Shown: positions 36,604-46,896, counted from the first letter of the stretch. The stretch: 64,000 nucleotides of DNA from Gimesia algae (GCF_007746795.1 NZ_CP036343.1:6648357-6712356), one strand, 5' to 3'. Numbers and translations are program-made. Notes: generated by a model not told the origin, from the letters alone.

Positions 36604-38511
36604 ATGAGAACCTCCTGCACTTCAGGCTCCCAGGACATCTTTGCAAAATCTCTGCTCCTCATGGGACGACAATTAGTTCTTCTCGTTCTGATCTCCTTCT
36701 GTAGCAGCACACTTTTTGCCCAGGAACCCGAGACTAAAAAACCGGATTCTGAAAAGAAGGAAGAGCAACAGGAAAAAAAGGGCACTGGTCTGGAATCGAT
36801 CCTTCCCAAACCAATTATCGTGATCAATGTCGCCAGCGTGGAACGGATCCTCTCGGATATCGATTTCATTTTCGAGCTGGCAGGGCGTCCGGAGATCGCT
36901 GAAATCGCCTCGGCTTCACTGGCGAATGTGAACGATCTGGAAGGCATCGATAGAAATAGAAACCTGGGTGTGGAACTCTATCTGAAAACCGGATTAATTC
37001 CCCAGCCTGTTCCGACCATGTATCTGCCGATCACGAAAGTCCGTACATTTCTTGAAACCCTGGAAAAGCTGATTCCAGGTGACGAAGAAACCATCAAAAA
37101 AGATACAGACCGGGATGACCTGTATGTAATTAATGGGCGACGCGGCGAATCCATCATTCGGCTCCAGGATGATTATGCCCATATGCTGTTTCAGGGTGTC
37201 GAGAATGAAACCAGTCTGGACATGATCAGTTCCCGCGACTTCGGTGACCCGTCTCAAAAACTGCAGAACCTGACTGCCGACTATGACCTGGCTTTTAAAA
37301 TCGATCTAAATGCCATTCCCGAGTTGATGCGCACGACATTTCTGGGTTTCTTCCGTACCGCCATCGAAACACAACTGCAACAGCGGGATGGCGAATCAAA
37401 AGCCGCCTATGAATTCCGTCGCATGTCTGGCAAACAAAATCTGGAAAACATCGAATATTTTCTGAGCGAGGGTCAGGAAATGGTGTTCGGCGGTCGCATC
37501 GAAAAAGAAGCAAAACGGGGAGTTGTGGACATGCTCATCAAAGCCAGACCCAACAGTGATCTGGCCCGCGCTGTCAAAAACATTCCCGGTAAAGCCAGCT
37601 ACTTCAGTGTGATTACCTCACGTGAAAATCTGCCTCTCGCTATTTCCGCTTCCATGAATCTTGCCCGCCGCGATCGAAAAATCTATCAGAAATATCTGGA
37701 CTACTTTGAAAAACAGCTGAGTGAAATACTTCTGACGGAAGAAGAACGCCTGCAGAATACCAACTCGATGCAACAGTTCTTCAGCCCGGTAAAAACGATG
37801 GTCGATAAAGGGCACTTGGATGTGTTTGCCCAACTGGCCTCAACCCCGACTAAAAAATTTGCTCTGATTGGCGGAATTAAAGTCGCCCCCTCCTCGAATC
37901 TGCCGGCTGCCTTGCTGGATATCATTAATCGAATTGATCAGTTGCCTGACAACAAGACACACATCTTTACGAATGCAGAAACCGTTCAGGGAATCGCCCT
38001 GCATCAGGTGCAACCCGATATAAAAACCGCTGATGATAAACAACAACGCTTTCTCGGCGGAGTTCCTTCACTATATATCGGAGCGGACAATGAGGTGATC
38101 TGGTTCGCCATGGGTACTGAAATTGCCGTCGCCGCATTAAATGAAGCCATCGAAACAATTAACACAGCGACACCCGAAGCCAGAAAAGAACAACGGACCG
38201 CTCCCGGTCAGATAGAGTTTCATATCCGTCCCTGGCTCAACCTGTTTTCCGAAGCGGAAATTCAGGAAAGCGGCGTCATGAAAATTCTGGATGGTGCCTT
38301 CCAGAAAGAAAACGACCTGATCCTGGTGACCACTCAACCTACCGAAACGGGCGTCCGAACTCGACTGCAGTTTGACGAGGGTTATCTGAAACTATTGGGA
38401 ATTTCGATCTCGAAACGCTTTGACAGAAACCAGGAACGTCGTGAAGAACAAAGGCGAACCAGAAAGAGAGCTGAACAACTCGAAAAGAACCTTGGTATCC
38501 AGGACAATTGA
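36604..38511 (+). CDS. Large exported protein of unknown function
   Basis: A 635-residue protein with a cleavable signal (L-V-L-L-V-L-I-S-F-C-S-S-T-L-F-A-Q, residues 23-39), after which a Lys/Glu-rich stretch of about 25 residues leads into the mature domain. The start at 36604 has 'acggaaaaggcatcgt' ahead; the internal ATG at 36661 has no ribosome binding site although it would give a shorter signal. No known family is recognised. The body has repeated patterns of about 200 residues (V-E-R-I-L-S-D-I-D-F-I-F, then F-A-L-I-G-G-I-K-V-A) and a highly charged C-terminal helix (R-R-E-E-Q-R-R-T-R-K). The gene converges on the EF-hand gene, 35 bp away. Confidence 0.6.
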   Translation: MRTSCTSGSQDIFAKSLLLMGRQLVLLVLISFCSSTLFAQEPETKKPDSEKKEEQQEKKGTGLESILPKPIIVINVASVERILSDIDFIFELAGRPEIAEIASASLANVNDLEGIDRNRNLGVELYLKTGLIPQPVPTMYLPITKVRTFLETLEKLIPGDEETIKKDTDRDDLYVINGRRGESIIRLQDDYAHMLFQGVENETSLDMISSRDFGDPSQKLQNLTADYDLAFKIDLNAIPELMRTTFLGFFRTAIETQLQQRDGESKAAYEFRRMSGKQNLENIEYFLSEGQEMVFGGRIEKEAKRGVVDMLIKARPNSDLARAVKNIPGKASYFSVITSRENLPLAISASMNLARRDRKIYQKYLDYFEKQLSEILLTEEERLQNTNSMQQFFSPVKTMVDKGHLDVFAQLASTPTKKFALIGGIKVAPSSNLPAALLDIINRIDQLPDNKTHIFTNAETVQGIALHQVQPDIKTADDKQQRFLGGVPSLYIGADNEVIWFAMGTEIAVAALNEAIETINTATPEARKEQRTAPGQIEFHIRPWLNLFSEAEIQESGVMKILDGAFQKENDLILVTTQPTETGVRTRLQFDEGYLKLLGISISKRFDRNQERREEQRRTRKRAEQLEKNLGIQDN

Positions 38512-38546
38512 CTCTGACAAAACGGGGTTATTTCACGGTCGACAGT

Positions 38547-39665
38547 TTACTTCTTCTTGATCTCCAGGTAATGTTTTACAAACTGTTCCTGAGGCATGGA
38601 AACTGTCAGATCAATATTTGCCTCTTCAAACAGCTTCCGCATGGAGCGGCTCTTTTTCCATTCTGCAGGGGAAACGGAGCCATCTTTATCCCGGTCGACC
38701 AGTTTAAAGAAATAGCCTGCCTGTGCAACCAGCGGGTCGGTACTGGGCACAGAAACCTGAGCTGACTCCGACTGGGATGTCTTCTCAGGTGTAGGTTGCT
38801 TCGAAGCATCTGCTGTTCCGGGAGTTGCAGAACTGCCGCTCGCAGCCAGGGGATTTGCAGAAGTCTGCCCGCTATTCAAAGCGAACATGAAGGAGGCTGC
38901 ACTCCGCTGTGTTTTCCCCTCTTTGGCAAGCTTGATTTCTTTCGGCGTTAGAAATCCATCTCCATTCAGATCCATCGTGAAAAAATCACCAAGCTTGGTC
39001 GGAATATTTTTACGCCATTCGTAGAGGCCAATCTGACCATCCTGATCCATGTCGTGAGGCACAAAATCCTGATTCAGGTCGACTGTCGTGCGAACAGGCT
39101 TGGCCGGTTCATTTTTGGAAGCGCTGCTCGAAGGACTGCTGCCGGAACGTTTAGCTGTAGAAGAGTCTGACGCGCCTCCCCGATCTGGCTCAAACGAGCC
39201 GTAGCGGCTGCGCCTAGCATCACGGTCAAAACCACCGCTCCGATCATCATCGCCACCTCGATCATCGCCGGGCCGGGAAAAACCGCCCGGAGGGCCACCA
39301 AAACCACGGGAAGAACCAAAACGACTGCGGTCATCCCCACCACGACTGCCGCGGTCTCGTCGATCTCCACCACCAAACGAACTGCGCTGGCTGCGCATGC
39401 GCTCCATCACCTGAGGCATGATCCGTTCGAATTCCTGCTGGCTCATGTCGCGTGATGTATTTACGCCGGCCGCTTCCAGAGTTTCCTTGAAACGCCCCGG
39501 CATCTGATCAAATTCAGAGGCCTCAATCACCCCGTTTTTGTTACGATCCAGAAACGACATGAAGCCGCGTGAGCGACTATCGCCACCTGGCTGCGCATAT
39601 GCCAGATCAGTGCAAAACCCTACCAGCAGTACAGAAGGAATCAGGAGAGTGGTAAAACGGAACAT
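38547..39665 (-). CDS. Exported EF-hand protein with RGG-rich segment
   Basis: A 372-residue protein with a Sec signal (residues 1-24, ending A-Y-A-Q). It contains four EF-hand calcium-binding loops: D-R-N-K-N-G-V-I-E near residue 40, D-M-D-Q-D-G-Q-I-G near 205, D-L-N-G-D-G-F-L-T near 230, and D-R-D-K-D-G-S-V-S near 335. Between the first and second is a low-complexity stretch of about 80 residues rich in Arg, Gly, Asp and Ser, with R-G-G and G-G-F units. It probably binds calcium outside the cytoplasm. Start chosen at 39665 because 'gcggagtaagaaa' precedes that ATG; an ATG at 39683 has none. It is divergent from the T2SS locus and shares RGG-type composition with its first gene. Confidence 0.78.
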   Translation of the reverse strand: MFRFTTLLIPSVLLVGFCTDLAYAQPGGDSRSRGFMSFLDRNKNGVIEASEFDQMPGRFKETLEAAGVNTSRDMSQQEFERIMPQVMERMRSQRSSFGGGDRRDRGSRGGDDRSRFGSSRGFGGPPGGFSRPGDDRGGDDDRSGGFDRDARRSRYGSFEPDRGGASDSSTAKRSGSSPSSSASKNEPAKPVRTTVDLNQDFVPHDMDQDGQIGLYEWRKNIPTKLGDFFTMDLNGDGFLTPKEIKLAKEGKTQRSAASFMFALNSGQTSANPLAASGSSATPGTADASKQPTPEKTSQSESAQVSVPSTDPLVAQAGYFFKLVDRDKDGSVSPAEWKKSRSMRKLFEEANIDLTVSMPQEQFVKHYLEIKKK

Positions 39666-40080
39666 TTTCTTACTCCGCAACATTTAGAGCGGTCTTCGAC
39701 GGGTATTACCGTGTTTAATAAACAGATACCATGATTTTGCGCATCTGTCCGTTAGAGATGCAAGTAGAATTTCAGTATCTGACATTAGAAACACCCGTCG
39801 AGGGGAAACCGGTCGATGAATTCTAAAAGAATCCCCAGATCTTTGAAACGAGCTGTAAACTGTTGAAGTATAACATGATAGTACGCTAGTCACTTAAATA
39901 ACCTTGTATTTGATTATGAGGCAACTTAGCCTGTAGTCAGTAGATTCAGCGATGCAAAGACCACATTACAAAACAAAATGATGTTTTGGAAGTTCTTAAG
40001 GACTCCTGTGGCATACCCCAAATCAGTATCCATAAGTCCACATTTATTCTTGATTTTTTACGCCTGATATCAGAATCGCC
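39666..40080. other. Divergent control region ahead of the T2SS locus
   Basis: About 415 bp with no gene, between the EF-hand gene (minus) and the first gene of the secretion locus (plus). It should carry the promoters of both. It is AT-rich at 39870-40070. I could not identify a convincing sigma-70 or sigma-54 promoter or any clear repeat. Confidence 0.5.
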
Positions 40081-43000
40081 ATGCAAATGATGAGAAATAT
40101 CAAATTCCACGTCTTTTTTATGATCGCCTTGATGGGACTGATCCCCTGCTCTGACATTCTCATGAGTTCAGTACAGGCACAGGAAACGGAAGACCGAGGC
40201 GATCGGGGTGGCAGACGTGACCGCGGGGGCTTTGGCGGCGATCGCGGAGGTTTTGGTGGAGATCGAGGCGGATTCGGAGGCCGTGGTGGATTTGGCGGAG
40301 ACCGGGGCGGATTCGGCAGTCGAGGCGGATTCGGTGGCCCTCGGGGAGGCATCGGTTCCCTGATCAATCGCGAAGAAGTCCAAAAAGAGCTGCAGCTCAC
40401 CCCGGACCAGATCAAGCAGCTTGAAGAAGCAGCAGTAAGCATGCGCCCCACTCGCGAAAGTATGGAACCCTTCATGACGCGGATGCGGGAAGCTCAGACG
40501 GATGAAGAACGGACCAAAGTCCGTGAAGAAATGAGCGCGTCTTTCGAAAAGCAGCGTACCGAAGGTGAAGCCAAAATGATGAGCCTGCTGAACGAAAAGC
40601 AGGCCACCCGACTCAAACAACTGCAGTTACAGGATGCCGGCTATCGCCAGTTGACCAATGACGATACCGCCAAACAACTCAAGCTGACTGAAGACCAACT
40701 GAAGCAGATTTCGGAACTGGAAGAACAGCGATCCAACGCCCGTCGTGAACTGGGTCGCCGTGCGACTTCAGAAGAACGTGACAAGGTTCAGCAGGAATTT
40801 GATCAGAAAATCGAAGCCGTACTGACCAAAGATCAGCAGACCCAATGGAAACAGATGCAGGGACCGGCTCTGGTCACAGAAGCCAAACCGGCTGAGCCCG
40901 GTGCCCCGGCTGTCAGCAGTAATGCCAGTCCGACACCACGACCACGTCCGCAAATTCCGATGGAACCGGAAGGGTTGAAACCCGAAGACCGTCGCATCTC
41001 GTTCGGTGGTGGCAATGCAGTCGCTAAGAACGACGCAACCAGCAAACCTGCCGACCCTGATCAGCCCCAGACCGCGAAGAAGCCGGGACCAGTCAACAAA
41101 ATGTCCTTTAACTTCCGATTTGCCCCCTGGGGAGATGTTCTGAAGCTGTTTTCAGAATCAGCCGGTTATACACTTGATCTGAACGATGTTCCTCCGGGAA
41201 CCTTTAATTACTTCGACCAGGGATCCTACACCCCCACGGAAGCACTCGACATTATCAATGGCTATCTCCTTCAGAAAGGTTATATCATTGTCCGCCGCGA
41301 TCAGTTCCTGGTGGTTCTGAATATCGATAACGGAATTCCACCCAACCTCGTACCGATTGTCGATTCCGAAAAGATTACCGAACATGGTAAAAACGAACTG
41401 ATGAGCGTGACCTTCCAGTTGGAAGGGGTCGACGTCAGTCAGGTCGCCAAGGAAGTGCAGTCGATTCTGGGACCACAGGGCAAATCAGTGGCTTTGAACA
41501 CAGCCAACTCCATCATAGTGACTGATATCGGCAGTAATCTGTCGCGAGTGAAAAAACTTCTGGAAGGTGCCATGGCAAACGCAGGGCCTACCGACCTGGC
41601 GTTTCGCTCCTTTGAACTGAAATTTATTGACGCGACGGAAGCGGAAAAAATTGTCCGTAGCCAGTTTGGCTTGCCTGCTGCCACACAGAATGTAAGTGCC
41701 AGTGCCACCTCTTCCCGTTACTTTGACTATCGTTCCAGGGGCAGTAGTAGAGATCGAGGCGGAAGTCCTCCACAGCCACAACCCAGCAAAGAATCCAATA
41801 CCCAGGTAACAGCCGATCCCCGCACGAATCGTCTGCTGGTCACTGCGACACCCGATCAGATTAAAATCGCTGATGAAATCGTCAAATCGATCGACGTTGA
41901 TGAAGGCAACCCGCTGGGGCCTGGTGGCAACAAACCATTCCTGCATGTTTATAGCGTCAGCTCTGCCGACTCACGCGAAGTAACTAAAACTCTGGATGCA
42001 ATGATGCCGGGTGTCGTCGTCAACGAAGACGCCCGCAATAATAAAATCCACATTCTCGCCACTCATAAAGAGCACGAAAAAATCGACGAGATGATCCGAC
42101 AGCTGGATGGCGAAGGAGGCAGCCAGTCTGTTTCCGTAATCAATCTCAGCTCGATGGATCCCATTTCAGCAACCACCACACTACGGTCTCTTTTCTTACG
42201 TGACGGTGACGATGCCCCGACCATTGAAGCCGACCTGCTAGGTCGGCGACTCCTGATTCGTGGCACTCCCGATCAGGTCATTCAAGTCAAAGCGCTGCTG
42301 GCTCAACTGGGCGAAGATGGATCGGGTCGATCCAAGGACCCCCGCGATCGTGGTCCTGTCCGGACCATTCCACTGGGCGGTCGTGATTCCCGTGAAATTA
42401 TGGAACTCATCAATAAACTATGGTCCGCTTCCTCAGGCGATGAAAACCCGATCCGCATTGTTGTGCCCTCGGAAAATAATCTGATCCGAGAACGCATTAT
42501 CGGAGGTGAAGAAGAAGAATCCCCCAATCGTAACCGGGGTTTTCGCAATCCATCGCAAAATACCAGTACTCCCTTGAATCGCCCTATTCGGCAGCAGCAA
42601 CCTGTTCGTGAGACCAATCAAAAACGGTTTTTCTTTACTGCCAGCGACGAGAGAACAGAATCCTCTCCAGAACCGAATAACGGTGCAGGTTCCAGCAGCA
42701 AACAGGAATCCCCCCAACAGCCGGAAACCGATAATAAACCAGCCAACATTCCTCCGGGAGAAAAAAAGAATCCAGTTGCTGTTTCCTCAAATGGAGATAA
42801 TCTGATTATTTCATCCATGGATCTGGAAGCTCTTAATCGACTGGAAAATATGATTGAAGCGCTGACACAGGCGATTCCACCGAAAAATCAGTGGACCGTA
42901 TTTTACCTGCGTTCAGCCGATGCCACCGCCACCGCCAAAATGCTGGAAAGTCTGTTTCCCAGCAGTTCTGTCTCTGACATGGATTCGGGCTCCGGGATGT

Positions 43001-43887
43001 TCGGTGGTATCTCCAACATTGGCGGCAGCCTGATGGATGCCACCGGACTCACTACCCTGGGCATGGGACCGCAAACATTACGTATCATTCCAGAAGTCCG
43101 CTCCAATGCACTTTATGTGACGGGGCCATCGGATAAAGTTCGTTCTGTGGAACAGATGCTGAAAGTCCTGGATACTTCTGAATTACCCGCTTCATTGCGA
43201 GATCGTTCACCGGGTATCATTCCCGTCGAGTTCGCATCAGCAACAGAAGTCGCCAACATCGTCAAAGAACTTTACAAAGATTACCTGCAGGCACCACAAC
43301 AGCAGAACAACTCGCGCAGAGGCGGTAATCCTTTCGCCGCCATGATGGGGGGAGGCGCTGCAGGCGGTTCCAGTGCGCAGCCGGCAGAAGCCCGGCTTGC
43401 CGTCAGTGTGGATGAAAATGCAAATCAACTACTCGTCTCTGCCAGTGATTCCCTGTTTCAGGAAATCGAATCTCTGGTGCGTGAACTGGATTACTCTGCG
43501 AAGATGTCACGAAAATCGGTTCAGGTCGTCACTTTGAATAATGGGAACTCGGCTTTGATCCAAAACGCCCTGACTTCACTGCTACCTAATGTCACCGTGA
43601 GCACCACTGGTGATACACGCAAAAAAACAACCGACCCGACGTCTGCTTCCCCTGGCCAGTCAACATCTCCCTCAGATTCCAGTGACCGTGGCGAAGAAAT
43701 CCGTAACTTCTTTGAACAGCGCATGCGCGAACGCATGGGCGCCGGTAGTGCGCCGGGAGGCGATTCCAGCCGTGGCGGTTCTCCCTTCAGCGGTCGCAGC
43801 TCACGTGGTTTTCGTTTCCCGGGCAGCGATGGTGGCAGCACACGCGGAGGCGGCAGCAGTCGCTCCAGCCGTGGTCGTGGTCGCTGA
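40081..43887 (+). CDS. Secretin N-domain-only protein with RGG and LTxxQ regions
   Basis: A 1268-residue exported protein at the head of the T2SS locus. A signal peptide (1-36, ending V-Q-A-Q) is followed by an RGG-type repeat (about 37-92, units such as G-D-R-G-G-F-G). A helical region with two LTxxQ-like boxes (L-T-P-D-Q-I-K-Q-L and L-T-E-D-Q-L-K-Q-I) comes next. From about 340 there is a long string of NolW/N1-like domains (pattern V-x-x-L-x-x-x-D-A-x-x-x-A-x-x-L-x-x-L-F and x-N-x-L-x-V-x-x-x), ending in an R/G/S-rich tail. GspD has the same N domains, but here the C-terminal secretin barrel is missing. It may be a periplasmic partner of GspD or a filament-interacting scaffold. Repeated codons at 40231-40350 make a 21-bp DNA tandem. 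Confidence 0.72.
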   Translation: MQMMRNIKFHVFFMIALMGLIPCSDILMSSVQAQETEDRGDRGGRRDRGGFGGDRGGFGGDRGGFGGRGGFGGDRGGFGSRGGFGGPRGGIGSLINREEVQKELQLTPDQIKQLEEAAVSMRPTRESMEPFMTRMREAQTDEERTKVREEMSASFEKQRTEGEAKMMSLLNEKQATRLKQLQLQDAGYRQLTNDDTAKQLKLTEDQLKQISELEEQRSNARRELGRRATSEERDKVQQEFDQKIEAVLTKDQQTQWKQMQGPALVTEAKPAEPGAPAVSSNASPTPRPRPQIPMEPEGLKPEDRRISFGGGNAVAKNDATSKPADPDQPQTAKKPGPVNKMSFNFRFAPWGDVLKLFSESAGYTLDLNDVPPGTFNYFDQGSYTPTEALDIINGYLLQKGYIIVRRDQFLVVLNIDNGIPPNLVPIVDSEKITEHGKNELMSVTFQLEGVDVSQVAKEVQSILGPQGKSVALNTANSIIVTDIGSNLSRVKKLLEGAMANAGPTDLAFRSFELKFIDATEAEKIVRSQFGLPAATQNVSASATSSRYFDYRSRGSSRDRGGSPPQPQPSKESNTQVTADPRTNRLLVTATPDQIKIADEIVKSIDVDEGNPLGPGGNKPFLHVYSVSSADSREVTKTLDAMMPGVVVNEDARNNKIHILATHKEHEKIDEMIRQLDGEGGSQSVSVINLSSMDPISATTTLRSLFLRDGDDAPTIEADLLGRRLLIRGTPDQVIQVKALLAQLGEDGSGRSKDPRDRGPVRTIPLGGRDSREIMELINKLWSASSGDENPIRIVVPSENNLIRERIIGGEEEESPNRNRGFRNPSQNTSTPLNRPIRQQQPVRETNQKRFFFTASDERTESSPEPNNGAGSSSKQESPQQPETDNKPANIPPGEKKNPVAVSSNGDNLIISSMDLEALNRLENMIEALTQAIPPKNQWTVFYLRSADATATAKMLESLFPSSSVSDMDSGSGMFGGISNIGGSLMDATGLTTLGMGPQTLRIIPEVRSNALYVTGPSDKVRSVEQMLKVLDTSELPASLRDRSPGIIPVEFASATEVANIVKELYKDYLQAPQQQNNSRRGGNPFAAMMGGGAAGGSSAQPAEARLAVSVDENANQLLVSASDSLFQEIESLVRELDYSAKMSRKSVQVVTLNNGNSALIQNALTSLLPNVTVSTTGDTRKKTTDPTSASPGQSTSPSDSSDRGEEIRNFFEQRMRERMGAGSAPGGDSSRGGSPFSGRSSRGFRFPGSDGGSTRGGGSSRSSRGRGR
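40231..40350 (+). repeat. Tandem coding repeat, Gly-Asp-Arg-Gly-Gly-Phe type
   Basis: About 120 bp encode repeats of a 5-7-residue unit (G-D-R-G-G-F-G and shorter R-G-G-F-G), with synonymous differences between copies. It lies inside the first gene of the secretion locus, right after its signal peptide. Repeat number could vary between strains. Confidence 0.75.
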
Positions 43888-43943
43888 TACAACATTACAA
43901 CTTCCATTCCAATCTTCTGATATCAAACCATTGAGTCAACTCC

Positions 43944-45626
43944 ATGGAAATCGGTGAAATTCTCCAAAGACGTGGCATCCTTGACGAACGCCAACTGCTC
44001 ATAGCACAGCAGGCGGCGAACGGAAATCGTCTGGACCGCGTTGTCATGGAGATGGGGTTGGCTTCCGAGGAAGATCTGCTCAAAGCTTTTGCTCAAGAAC
44101 TGGGTATGAAATATTTTGAGCTCAAAGACTATCAGGTTGATAAGGTACTGCTGGCCCAGTTTCCCGCGACACCCATTTTTAAAAATGCCCTGCTCCCTCT
44201 GCAGCGCAACAATGGTCGCGTCCTGGTCGCCTCTGCAGATCCATTTGATTTTGAAGCCATCGACGAACTCAGTTCGCTGAGCGGTTTGGATCTTGAGCCA
44301 GTCCTGGCATTACATGCTGATGTGATGGAACTGATCAAGGAAAACCTGGGCGTTGGCGGCGATACGATTAATGAACTCGTCTCACAACGGGCCGCAGAGG
44401 ATGGCGTCGAACTTCTGGAAGAAGTCTCCGAAGAACATGGCGAACTGGCGGACATGGCGCAGACCGCTTCCGTCATTCGCCTGGTGAATGAACTGCTGAT
44501 CGAAGCGCTGCAGCAGCAGGCAAGTGACGTCCACATCGAACCACACGAATCCGGGCTCGTTGTCCGTTACCGTGTCGACGGCCTGCTGCGAGTGCAATCA
44601 GTCCCTCCGGAAATCAATCATTTTTATTCGGCCATTATCACGCGTCTCAAAATCATGTCGCACCTGAATATTGCTGAAAAGCGATTGCCTCAGGATGGAC
44701 GCATCAAGCTTCGCATCACCGGCCGGGAAATCGACGTCCGTGTTTCGATCATTCCTATGATCTACGGTGAGGGCATCGTGATGCGTCTGCTCGATAAAGA
44801 ACGCATGGTCTTTCGCCTGGACAATGTTGGCCTGAATTCTGAGATGCTGAAATCATTTCGTGAGATGATCGAACTGCCGCATGGCATCATTCTGGTTACT
44901 GGCCCAACAGGGAGTGGTAAAACTTCGACTCTCTACAGTGCCTTAAACGAAATCAAAAACCCGGAAACCAAAATTATTACCGTGGAGGACCCTGTCGAAT
45001 ACCATAGTGAAGGCATCAGCCAGATTCAGGTGAATTCCAAAATCGGGCTCACGTTCGCTGCTGGTCTCCGCAGTATTTTACGTCACGACCCCGATATTGT
45101 ATTGATCGGGGAAATTCGCGATGGTGAAACGGCCAACAGTGCAATCCAGGCATCTTTAACTGGCCACCTGGTATTCAGCACGCTGCATACCAACGATTCA
45201 CCCGGTGCATTTACACGACTGATTGACATGGGTGTCGAATCCTACCTCGTCGCCAGCACGGTCGAAGCTGTCTTAGCACAACGCCTCGTGCGCGTGCTTT
45301 GCAAACATTGTAAACGTCCTTACGAACCGCATCCGGATAAGATCCCTCCAGATTTTCCTGTTCAAGATATCAAAGAACTCTGGGAACCGGTCGGCTGTCG
45401 CCACTGTCGTGAAATGGGATACTCCGGACGAATTGGTATCCTGGAACTTCTGATCAATGATGCAGTCATCCGAAAATTATGTACCGAGCATGCCAGTTCC
45501 GGTCAGATCCGTGACTATGCCCGCAAGAACGGCTGGCAGACACTTAGAGATGCTGGCTGGCTGAAAGTACTGGAGGGGGTGACATCCATCGATGAAATTC
45601 TCCGCGTGACCAAGGGTGATATATAA
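43944..45626 (+). CDS. gspE: Type II secretion ATPase GspE
   Basis: A 560-residue cytoplasmic ATPase that powers pseudopilus assembly. The N1E-type domain (about 1-140) starts [14 protein letters not shown]. The core has Walker A G320-P-T-G-S-G-K-T327, Asp-box E-D-P-V-E-Y, Walker [10 protein letters not shown] and a His box. A four-Cys zinc site (C453, C456, C485, C488) is present as in GspE. S-D-V-H-I-E and [14 protein letters not shown] are typical. The start is 56 bp after the preceding gene. PilB would be the alternative, but the surrounding gspF-M and the secretin favour GspE. Confidence 0.92.
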   Translation: MEIGEILQRRGILDERQLLIAQQAANGNRLDRVVMEMGLASEEDLLKAFAQELGMKYFELKDYQVDKVLLAQFPATPIFKNALLPLQRNNGRVLVASADPFDFEAIDELSSLSGLDLEPVLALHADVMELIKENLGVGGDTINELVSQRAAEDGVELLEEVSEEHGELADMAQTASVIRLVNELLIEALQQQASDVHIEPHESGLVVRYRVDGLLRVQSVPPEINHFYSAIITRLKIMSHLNIAEKRLPQDGRIKLRITGREIDVRVSIIPMIYGEGIVMRLLDKERMVFRLDNVGLNSEMLKSFREMIELPHGIILVTGPTGSGKTSTLYSALNEIKNPETKIITVEDPVEYHSEGISQIQVNSKIGLTFAAGLRSILRHDPDIVLIGEIRDGETANSAIQASLTGHLVFSTLHTNDSPGAFTRLIDMGVESYLVASTVEAVLAQRLVRVLCKHCKRPYEPHPDKIPPDFPVQDIKELWEPVGCRHCREMGYSGRIGILELLINDAVIRKLCTEHASSGQIRDYARKNGWQTLRDAGWLKVLEGVTSIDEILRVTKGDI

Positions 45627-45687
45627 TCAAAATCCAATCAAACCAGGAATGATTTTTTAGTAAACAAACACTACCAGAGTCAGAACC

Positions 45688-46896
45688 ATGCCGGATTTTC
45701 AATACATCGCACGCGAAGCAACGGGCCGCCAGGTCACGGGGATTCTGTCGGCATCCAATCAGCAGGATGCCTTGAATTCACTGGCCGCGCGCAGCCTGTT
45801 TCCGGTAAAAGTTGATCTGGCAGATAAAGCAAAAGCCCAGCTGAAACACTCCGGACGCCGTGTTCGCGCCCGTTATCTTTCGATCTTTTATACTCAACTG
45901 GCAGATCTGCTCAAATCGGGTGTCCCCCTGCTGCGTTCTCTGGAACTGTTAAATAAACAATCCACAAATCCATCCCTCAAACAGGTACTGGAAGAAGTCC
46001 GTGCGGAAGTTGCTGACGGAACCCGGCTCGCCGTTGCCATGGGACAACATCCGAAAGTCTTTTCCGAACTCGCGGTCAGCATGGTCCGTGCGGGAGAAGA
46101 AGGCAGCTTCCTGGAAGACGTGCTCAAACGCATCGCCAGTTTCACTGATCATCAGGAAGAACTGAAAAATCGCGTTGTAGGTGCCATGATCTATCCGGCC
46201 TTTCTCACAACATTCGGAACCGTCATCGTCAGCTTTCTGCTGGTTTACTTCGTACCGAAATTTGAACCGATTTTTGCCAGGATGTCTGAGCGGGGCGAAC
46301 TCCCCTGGGCCACGACCACCCTGTTGGGTTTCAGTGCGTTTATGCAATCTTACTGGTTTATCATTTTTTTCTCGATCGGAATGGCGGTTGTCGCAGTTTA
46401 TAAGTATATCGAAACGAAGGAAGGTCGGTTCAAATTCGATCAGTTCCGCCTGAATGCCTATGGCCTGGGTGATGTAGTCCGCAGCCTGGCGATTGCCCGC
46501 TTCTGCCGCATTCTGGGCACACTGCTCGCCAATGGGGTCCCCATTCTACAGTCACTTCGAATCGCTAAAGATGCCGCCGGTAACAAAGTAATCAGCAAGT
46601 CGATTGGAGAAGCGGCTGAGAGTATCTCTGCTGGAAAATCAATCGCCGAGCCTTTCGCATCGAGTGGTCAGTTCCCCGAAGAAGTCGTCGAGATGATTGC
46701 CGTCGGGGAAGAAGCAAATAACCTCGAACAGGTGTTAATTGACATTGCCAACAACATGGAACGGCAAACCAACCGCAAACTGGACATGTTTGTGCGTATG
46801 CTGGAACCGTTAATGCTCCTGTTGATGGCAGCAGTTGTGGTTTTTGTGATGTTAGCGTTGCTTTTACCGGTTTTTCAAAGCTCCGGTTTACTATAA
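45688..46896 (+). CDS. gspF: Type II secretion inner-membrane protein GspF
   Basis: A 402-residue inner-membrane platform protein. Two T2SSF domains (about 65-190 and 265-390) each carry the L-L-x-x-G-V-P-L/I-L-x-S-L pattern, seen as L-L-K-S-G-V-P-L-L-R-S-L and L-L-A-N-G-V-P-I-L-Q-S-L. Three membrane segments are visible: about 170-195, 213-235 and the C-terminal L-M-L-L-L-M-A-A-V-V-V-F-V-M-L-A-L-L. The N-terminus P-D-F-Q-Y-I-A-R-E-A matches the family. It contacts GspE and GspL. Length is standard. Confidence 0.92.
   Translation: MPDFQYIAREATGRQVTGILSASNQQDALNSLAARSLFPVKVDLADKAKAQLKHSGRRVRARYLSIFYTQLADLLKSGVPLLRSLELLNKQSTNPSLKQVLEEVRAEVADGTRLAVAMGQHPKVFSELAVSMVRAGEEGSFLEDVLKRIASFTDHQEELKNRVVGAMIYPAFLTTFGTVIVSFLLVYFVPKFEPIFARMSERGELPWATTTLLGFSAFMQSYWFIIFFSIGMAVVAVYKYIETKEGRFKFDQFRLNAYGLGDVVRSLAIARFCRILGTLLANGVPILQSLRIAKDAAGNKVISKSIGEAAESISAGKSIAEPFASSGQFPEEVVEMIAVGEEANNLEQVLIDIANNMERQTNRKLDMFVRMLEPLMLLLMAAVVVFVMLALLLPVFQSSGLL

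Noticed and set aside
40081-43887. Annotation of the first T2SS-locus gene as a full GspD
   Set aside because: The secretin barrel signature (V-P-W-L-G-D-I-P type) is absent; only N-type domains are seen. The true gspD is at 55065.
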